Below, piece after piece: positions 59,484 to 64,000 of a stretch of 64,000 bases of DNA. Below the pieces are notes generated by a model. The model was not told where the DNA came from, did not search any database, and saw only the letters and a list, made by a program, of their open reading frames with translations. This DNA comes from Arthrobacter sp. PM3. GTDB taxonomy: Bacteria; Actinomycetota; Actinomycetes; Actinomycetales; Micrococcaceae. The stretch spans positions 577,947 through 641,946 of the forward strand of contig NZ_CP022314.1 of NCBI RefSeq assembly GCF_003352915.1. The letters are read 5' to 3'. Within the stretch, counting starts at the first letter, position 1; each line of letters starts with the position of its first letter. A program made the translations under genes and the position numbers.

Positions 59484-60515
59484 ATGCGAGCAACACTGAT
59501 GTACGGCGCCGGAGACGTGCGCGTCGAAACCGTCCCCAACCCCGCCATCCAGGAACCCACCGACGCGATCGTGCGCATCGTTGCCGGCTGCATCTGCGGC
59601 AGTGACCTGTGGCCCTACGCCTCGAGGCCAGAGTCCGCTGAGGGATCCCGTATGGGCCACGAATTCGTCGGCATCGTCGAAGAACTCGGCGCCGAGGTGA
59701 CCGGCCTGGCGATCGGTGACTTTGTCATCGCACCATTTGTCGCGTCCGACGGCACCTGCGACTTCTGCAAGGAGGGCCTGCAGACCTCCTGCCGTCACGG
59801 CGCCCACTGGGGCGGCCACGACGACGGCGGCCAGGGCGAGTTCGCCCGGGTCCCGCAGGCATCGGGCACCCTCGTCGTGGTCCCCGCCGGCTTCGATGAG
59901 CAGCTGATCCCGTCACTGTTGAGCCTCTCCGACGTCATGTCCACCGGCTACCACGCGGCCAAGAAGGCCGGCATCAAACCCGGCCAGACGGTCACCGTGA
60001 TCGGCGACGGCGCAGTCGGCCTCTCCGCCGTTCTCTCGGCCAAGCTCATGGGCGCCTCGCGCATCATCCTCATGGGCCGGCACGAGGCCCGCACCGACCT
60101 CGGCCGCGAATTCGGCGCCACCGATGTTGTGGCCGAGCGGGGCGAGGAGGGCATCGCCAAGGTTAAGCAGCTCACCGACGGTGACGGAACCCACGTCGTG
60201 CTCGAAGCCGTAGGCCTGAAGCCTGCGCTCGAGACGGCAATCGGCGTCGTCCGTGACGGCGGCGTCATCAGCCGTGTGGGTGCGCCGCAGTTCTCCGAAG
60301 TCCCGCTCGGGTTCCCCGAGTTCATGCGCAACATCACGCTCACCGGAGGCGTCGCACCGGCGCGCGCCTACATCGAGGAACTGCTGCCGCTCGTGCTCGA
60401 CGGAACCATCGAACCGGGCAAGGTCTTCGACCGCACCGTCGGCCTGGACGGCGTTCCTGCCGGCTACCAGGCCATGGCCAACCGCGAAGCGCTCAAAGTA
60501 CTCGTCCGCCCGTAA
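59484..60515 (+). CDS. Zinc-dependent alcohol dehydrogenase
   Basis: 343-residue medium-chain dehydrogenase. Catalytic zinc motif CICGSD and GHEFVG; the structural zinc lobe is GTCDFCKEGLQTSC, where the first Cys of the usual four is Asp (SDGTC), a known variant. Cofactor motif VIGDGAVGLSAV. Followed at 18 bases by an aldo/keto reductase gene. Together with two aldo/keto reductases, CMD and cupin genes it looks like a carbonyl detoxification or alcohol-utilisation set. Confidence 0.93.
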   Translation: MRATLMYGAGDVRVETVPNPAIQEPTDAIVRIVAGCICGSDLWPYASRPESAEGSRMGHEFVGIVEELGAEVTGLAIGDFVIAPFVASDGTCDFCKEGLQTSCRHGAHWGGHDDGGQGEFARVPQASGTLVVVPAGFDEQLIPSLLSLSDVMSTGYHAAKKAGIKPGQTVTVIGDGAVGLSAVLSAKLMGASRIILMGRHEARTDLGREFGATDVVAERGEEGIAKVKQLTDGDGTHVVLEAVGLKPALETAIGVVRDGGVISRVGAPQFSEVPLGFPEFMRNITLTGGVAPARAYIEELLPLVLDGTIEPGKVFDRTVGLDGVPAGYQAMANREALKVLVRP

Positions 60516-60533
60516 CGACAGGATCAGGATTCC

Positions 60534-61415
60534 ATGAACATCACACTCAACAACGGCGTCACGATGCCCGCCCTCGGCTTGGGCGTCTTCCAAAGCGCCC
60601 CGGAACAGACGACGGCGGCCGTCGAGGCCGCGCTTGCCGCCGGTTACCGGCACATCGACACAGCCGCCGCGTACGGCAACGAGCGGGAGGTCGGCGAAGG
60701 CATCCGCCGTTCCGGCGTTGACCGTTCGGACGTGTTCATCGAGACGAAGGTCTGGGTGAGCGACTACGGCTATGACCAGACGCTGCACGCGTGGGAGAAA
60801 GCAGCGGGCAAGCTCGGCGTCGGCCATCTCGACCTGTTCATCCTGCACCAGCCGGCACCCGACCGGTTCGAGAAGACCATCGCCGCCTACAAGGCCCTGG
60901 AGACGTTGCTCGCCGACGGCCGTGTCCGGGCGATCGGCGTCAGCAATTTCATGCCGCACCACCTGACGGATTTGATCGCCGAAACCGGCATCGTCCCGGC
61001 CGTCAACCAGATCGAACTGCACCCCTACTTCACCCAGCCGGACGTCCAGGCAATCGACGCCGAGCACGGGATCCTCACGCAGGCGTGGTCGCCGATCGGA
61101 GGGATCACGTTCTACCCGGGGTGGGGCGAGGACCGCCGGAACGTGATGGCAGACCCGGTGATCGCCGCCGTCGCCGGGGCCCACGGCAAGACCCCCGCCC
61201 AGGTCATGCTCCGCTGGCACCTGCAGCAGGGCCGCTCAGCCATCCCGAAATCAACCAACCCCGCCCGCATTGCCGAAAACTTCGACGTCTTCAACTTCGA
61301 ACTCAGCGCCGGCGACCTTGCCGCCCTCGACGCCCTCGACGCCGGGGTGCGCAACGGGCCGGACCCCGACGAGGCCCGTGAAGAGCGCTTCGCCATGGCC
61401 ATCCCCGAAGCCTAA
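60534..61415 (+). CDS. Aldo/keto reductase, 2,5-diketogluconate reductase type
   Basis: 293-residue TIM-barrel NADPH reductase. Tetrad: Asp in HIDTAAAYGNE, Tyr in AAYGNE, Lys in IETKVW and His in FILHQP. NADPH-binding loop IPKSTNPARIAEN. GXGVF start (ALGLGVFQS) typical of the AKR5 group. Co-directional with the ADH and a second AKR gene. Confidence 0.94.
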   Translation: MNITLNNGVTMPALGLGVFQSAPEQTTAAVEAALAAGYRHIDTAAAYGNEREVGEGIRRSGVDRSDVFIETKVWVSDYGYDQTLHAWEKAAGKLGVGHLDLFILHQPAPDRFEKTIAAYKALETLLADGRVRAIGVSNFMPHHLTDLIAETGIVPAVNQIELHPYFTQPDVQAIDAEHGILTQAWSPIGGITFYPGWGEDRRNVMADPVIAAVAGAHGKTPAQVMLRWHLQQGRSAIPKSTNPARIAENFDVFNFELSAGDLAALDALDAGVRNGPDPDEAREERFAMAIPEA

Positions 61416-61450
61416 GACCCAAAGCTTAAGACCAGAGAGAAGGCATCTTT

Positions 61451-62479
61451 ATGGAATACCGTCCGCTCGGCCGCACCGGCGTGCAGGTCAGTCCCCTGTG
61501 CCTGGGTGCGATGATGTTCGGCCCCTGGGGCAACGACGACACCGCCGATTCCGTCCGCATCATCCACCGCGCCCTGGACGCGGGCATCAACTTCATCGAC
61601 ACCGCCGACGTCTACTCCGGCGGGGCATCCGAAGAAATCGTGGGGCAGGCCCTGGACGGCCGGCGTGACGACGTCTTCCTGGCGACGAAGTTCTTCATGC
61701 CCATGGACCAGGACGATCCCAACCAGCGCGGCGGTTCGCGCCGCTGGATCATCCGCGAGGTCGAGAACTCGCTGCGCCGGCTGAACACCGACTACATCGA
61801 CCTCTACCAGGTCCACCGGCCCAGCCCCGACACCGATGTAGAGGAGACCCTCGGCGCCCTCACCGACCTCGTCCGGCAGGGCAAAGTGCGTTACATCGGC
61901 TCGTCGTCGTACTCCGGATCCCAGATCGTGGAAGCCCAATGGGCCTCCCGGGAGCGCAACCTGGAGCGGTTCGTCACGGAGCAGCCGCCCTACTCGATCC
62001 TCGTCCGCGGAATCGAGGAAGACATCCTCCCGACGGTGCAGCGCCACGGCATGGGCACCCTCACCTACAGTCCGCTCAGCGGCGGCTGGCTCTCCGGGCG
62101 CTGGCGCAAAGGCGCCGCGTCCGCCCCCATGTCAGCGGCCCGTCCGGGCACCAGATTCGACATGGCCAGCCCGGCCAACCAGCGGAAACTCGACGTCGTC
62201 GAGGACCTCGCCCAGCTGGCCGAAGACAGCGGCATGACGCTGATCGAACTGGCCATCGCGTTCGTGCTCAACCACCCGGGCGTCACGTCCGCCATCGTCG
62301 GACCCCGCACCATGGAACAGCTCGAGTCCTACCTGCCGGCCGCCGGCATCACGTTGTCCAGCGACGTGCTGGACCGCATCGACAAGATCACCGCCCCCGG
62401 CGTGACCGTCAACCCGGACGACAACAGCTACGGCACACATGAGCTCACGGCGCAGGCACGACGCCGGAGCCACCTCTGA
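61451..62479 (+). CDS. Aldo/keto reductase, YajO / Kvbeta-like
   Basis: 342-residue reductase of the AKR11/12-like group. FIDTADVYSGGASEEI supplies Asp and Tyr, LATKFFMP the Lys, and YQVHRPSPDT the His. The loop SAIVGPRTMEQLES binds NADPH. Ribosome site GAGAAGG. Part of the same cluster; spacing of 35 bases to the upstream gene. Confidence 0.94.
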   Translation: MEYRPLGRTGVQVSPLCLGAMMFGPWGNDDTADSVRIIHRALDAGINFIDTADVYSGGASEEIVGQALDGRRDDVFLATKFFMPMDQDDPNQRGGSRRWIIREVENSLRRLNTDYIDLYQVHRPSPDTDVEETLGALTDLVRQGKVRYIGSSSYSGSQIVEAQWASRERNLERFVTEQPPYSILVRGIEEDILPTVQRHGMGTLTYSPLSGGWLSGRWRKGAASAPMSAARPGTRFDMASPANQRKLDVVEDLAQLAEDSGMTLIELAIAFVLNHPGVTSAIVGPRTMEQLESYLPAAGITLSSDVLDRIDKITAPGVTVNPDDNSYGTHELTAQARRRSHL

Positions 62480-62525
62480 CCGCCACGGACCTGGAAAAGC
62501 TCACCAACCCGAAAGAAGGATCATC

Positions 62526-62858
62526 ATGACTGACCAGCCCAAGCAGCTCGGAGGCGGCCGGAAAATGTTCGGCGACTTCGCCCCGAAACTTGCCGAACTC
62601 ACCGACGACGTGCTCTTCGAGGATGTGTGGAACCGGCCGGAACTCTCCGCTCGGGACCGCAGCCTCATCACCGTCGCAGTGCTCACTGCCGGCGGAAACA
62701 CCGAGCAGCTGGGCTTCCACCTTGGCCGCGCCGTCGAGAACGGGGTGACCCGGGACGAGCTCATCGAAGCCATCACCCATGTCACGCTCTACGCCGGCTG
62801 GCCCAAGGGCATGTCCGCGATGGGCGTGGCCAAGCAACTCTTCACCGAAAAGAACTAA
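62526..62858 (+). CDS. Carboxymuconolactone decarboxylase-family protein
   Basis: 110-residue CMD-domain protein: FGDFAPKLAELTDDVLFEDVW, RDRSLITVAVLTAGGNTEQLGFHLGRAVENGVTRDELIEAITH and YAGWPKGMSAMGVAKQLF. The two redox Cys of AhpD are absent, as in the plain CMD subgroup. Such proteins often accompany AKR and cupin genes. AAGGA before the ATG. Confidence 0.92.
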   Translation: MTDQPKQLGGGRKMFGDFAPKLAELTDDVLFEDVWNRPELSARDRSLITVAVLTAGGNTEQLGFHLGRAVENGVTRDELIEAITHVTLYAGWPKGMSAMGVAKQLFTEKN

Positions 62859-62866
62859 GGAAAAGC

Positions 62867-63268
62867 ATGAACATCGAACCCACCGCGCCCACCACCAAAA
62901 ACCCGCCGGCCCAGTTCGCGGGCGACGTCTGGCTGGACCCGATCGCCCTGCCCCACGAAAGCGACCAGACGATGGTCGTTGCGACCGTCCGCTTCGCTCC
63001 CGGGGCGCGGACAGCCTGGCACTCCCACCGGCATGGCCAGTACCTGCGCGTCACCCAGGGTGTCGGGCGTTTCGGCACCCGGGACGGAAAGATCATCGAA
63101 GTCCACCCCGGCCAGACGCTCTACACCCCGCCCGGTGAGGAGCACTGGCACGCCGCCGCCCCCGGCTGCTTCATGGAACACATCGCCATGCTCCAAAACG
63201 GCGAAGACCCGTCCAAGACCACCACGTGGGCCGAGCACATCACGGACGAGGACTACAACGGCCGCTGA
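62867..63268 (+). CDS. Cupin-domain protein
   Basis: 133-residue single-cupin protein. Motif 1 reads WHSHRHGQYLRVTQG (metal His and Glu-like positions), and motif 2 reads PGEEHWHAAAP. Its N-terminal half (DVWLDPIALPHESDQTMVVATVRFAPGARTAWHSH) matches a group found after CMD and AKR genes. Probably binds a metal and a small organic ligand. AAGGAAAAG upstream of the ATG; nine bases after the CMD stop. Confidence 0.92.
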   Translation: MNIEPTAPTTKNPPAQFAGDVWLDPIALPHESDQTMVVATVRFAPGARTAWHSHRHGQYLRVTQGVGRFGTRDGKIIEVHPGQTLYTPPGEEHWHAAAPGCFMEHIAMLQNGEDPSKTTTWAEHITDEDYNGR

Positions 63269-63401
63269 CGGCGAACGCCGGGCCTCGGCGCCCCGCTGCC
63301 CCGACCGGCGTCCGCACCGATTGTGACTGCGGGGCACCTGACATGACCCGGGCTGCCTTGACGGCACTTCGCCTGCCTCGATAATCTCGAATTACAGAAA
63401 A

Positions 63402-63424
63402 GTTTTCTCACATAACGAAAACTC
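63402..63424. promoter_or_regulatory. Inverted repeat upstream of aceE
   Basis: AGTTTTC-TCACATAAC-GAAAACT, perfect 7-nt arms, 38-60 bases before the aceE GTG. Candidate regulator site for pyruvate dehydrogenase expression; regulator not identified. Confidence 0.45.
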
Positions 63425-63461
63425 TCGACCTGCCATTCAACGATGAAAGAAGAGGTTGGAC

Positions 63462-64000
63462 GTGGCTGCAGGAGAAGATACCTCCCATATCCTCAGCGGG
63501 TTGACTAACCAGCTGCCTGATCGTGATCCGGAAGAGACCGCCGAGTGGCTGGAGTCCCTGGACGCGCTGATTCAGGAACAGGGCACGGAGCGTGCCCAGT
63601 ACATCATGCGCAGCCTGCTTCAGCGGGCCGGGGCGCAGAGCGTGGGTGTTCCGATGGTCACCACGACCGATTATGTGAACACGATCCCGGTGGACCAGGA
63701 GGCCCCGTTCCCCGGGGACGAGGAGATCGAGCGGAAGTACCGGGCGTGGCTGCGGTGGAACGCCGCGGTCATGGTGCACCGGGCGCAGCGGGCGGACATC
63801 GGCGTCGGCGGGCACATCTCGACCTATGCCGGGGCCGCGACCTTGTACGAGGTCGGGTTCAACCACTTCTTCCGCGGCAAGGACCACCCCTCCGGCGGGG
63901 ACCAGGTGTTCTTCCAGGGCCACGCCTCCCCCGGGATGTACGCCCGGGCGTTCATGGAGGGCCGTTTGTCCGAGGAGGACCTGGACGGGTTCCGGCAGGA
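63462..64000 (+). CDS. aceE: Pyruvate dehydrogenase E1, homodimeric type (partial)
   Basis: First 179 codons of the large AceE E1 subunit; the rest lies beyond the window. Starts [41 protein letters not shown], then [55 protein letters not shown] and [26 protein letters not shown], all typical of actinobacterial AceE. It decarboxylates pyruvate with thiamine diphosphate and passes acetyl groups to E2. GTG start with AGAGG upstream. Confidence 0.96.
   Translation, partial: MAAGEDTSHILSGLTNQLPDRDPEETAEWLESLDALIQEQGTERAQYIMRSLLQRAGAQSVGVPMVTTTDYVNTIPVDQEAPFPGDEEIERKYRAWLRWNAAVMVHRAQRADIGVGGHISTYAGAATLYEVGFNHFFRGKDHPSGGDQVFFQGHASPGMYARAFMEGRLSEEDLDGFRQ

Overview
The window is chromosomal DNA of a high-GC actinobacterium, most likely of the Arthrobacter / Pseudarthrobacter / Paenarthrobacter group (Micrococcaceae). 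This rests on the third-codon G+C bias, frequent GTG starts, the gene content (homodimeric-type aceE start, MmyB-like XRE regulators, GH32 sugar operon, FCD-GntR hydantoin cluster) and many ATGA-type overlaps. No rRNA, tRNA or CRISPR array was seen.

Layout. 1-2.1 kb: start of a sugar ABC transporter operon (binding protein, partial permease) behind a promoter overlapped by a palindrome. 2.3-2.9 kb: PadR regulator. 3.0-10.1 kb: a probable vitamin B12 block, with a lipoprotein and a single-chain ECF transporter (T, A, A' and S modules in one 976-aa protein) convergent with and overlapping cobalamin-dependent metH. 10.4-12 kb: LGFP-repeat secreted protein and a decayed amino-acid ABC ATPase. 12.0-19.4 kb: a fructan/fructo-oligosaccharide operon (LacI regulator, two permeases, binding protein, GH32 fructosidase, PfkB kinase) with a clear LacI-type operator and a second copy inside the first permease gene. 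19.6-24.4 kb: membrane protein, truncated histidine kinase, ADH/SDR pair with a divergent TetR and shared 24-nt palindrome, and a decayed DUF389 gene. 24.5-30.6 kb: RpiR regulator, beta-hydroxyacid dehydrogenase, aldehyde dehydrogenase, M20 amidohydrolase and DUF3100 membrane protein, ended by a strong terminator.

30.9-33.6 kb is a visibly more A+T-rich accessory island: a Panacea (DUF4065) antitoxin-type gene coupled to a probable toxin, an excisionase-like DNA-binding protein, a small protein and a ClpP-fold serine proteinase. 33.8-37.6 kb: heterodimeric ABC exporter. 37.8-44.5 kb: organosulfur scavenging (two binding proteins, ATPase, permease, TauD-type dioxygenase, LLM flavin monooxygenase). 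44.9-49.2 kb: 2-hydroxyacid dehydrogenase, LhgO-type oxidase, serine hydrolase, a Cys-rich mini-protein behind a CsoR/CstR-like palindrome, and a secreted protein. 49.5-50.3 kb: uraD-uraH of urate breakdown. 50.8-55.9 kb: a hydantoin/ureide-type module (MFS carrier, GntR, two Asp/Glu-racemase-superfamily enzymes, a dihydropyrimidinase-like amidohydrolase) bounded by two copies of one ~65-nt inverted repeat. 56.0-63.3 kb: small accessory proteins, then an XRE regulator divergent from an efflux pump, ADH, two aldo/keto reductases, CMD protein and cupin, resembling a carbonyl-stress cluster. The window ends inside aceE.

The most unusual items are the one-polypeptide ECF transporter beside metH, the Panacea/serine-proteinase island, and the hydantoin module, whose racemase homologue lacks both expected catalytic cysteines and whose second enzyme has an arylmalonate-decarboxylase-like Gly/Cys arrangement. 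All calls come from reading the sequence; no database search was run.
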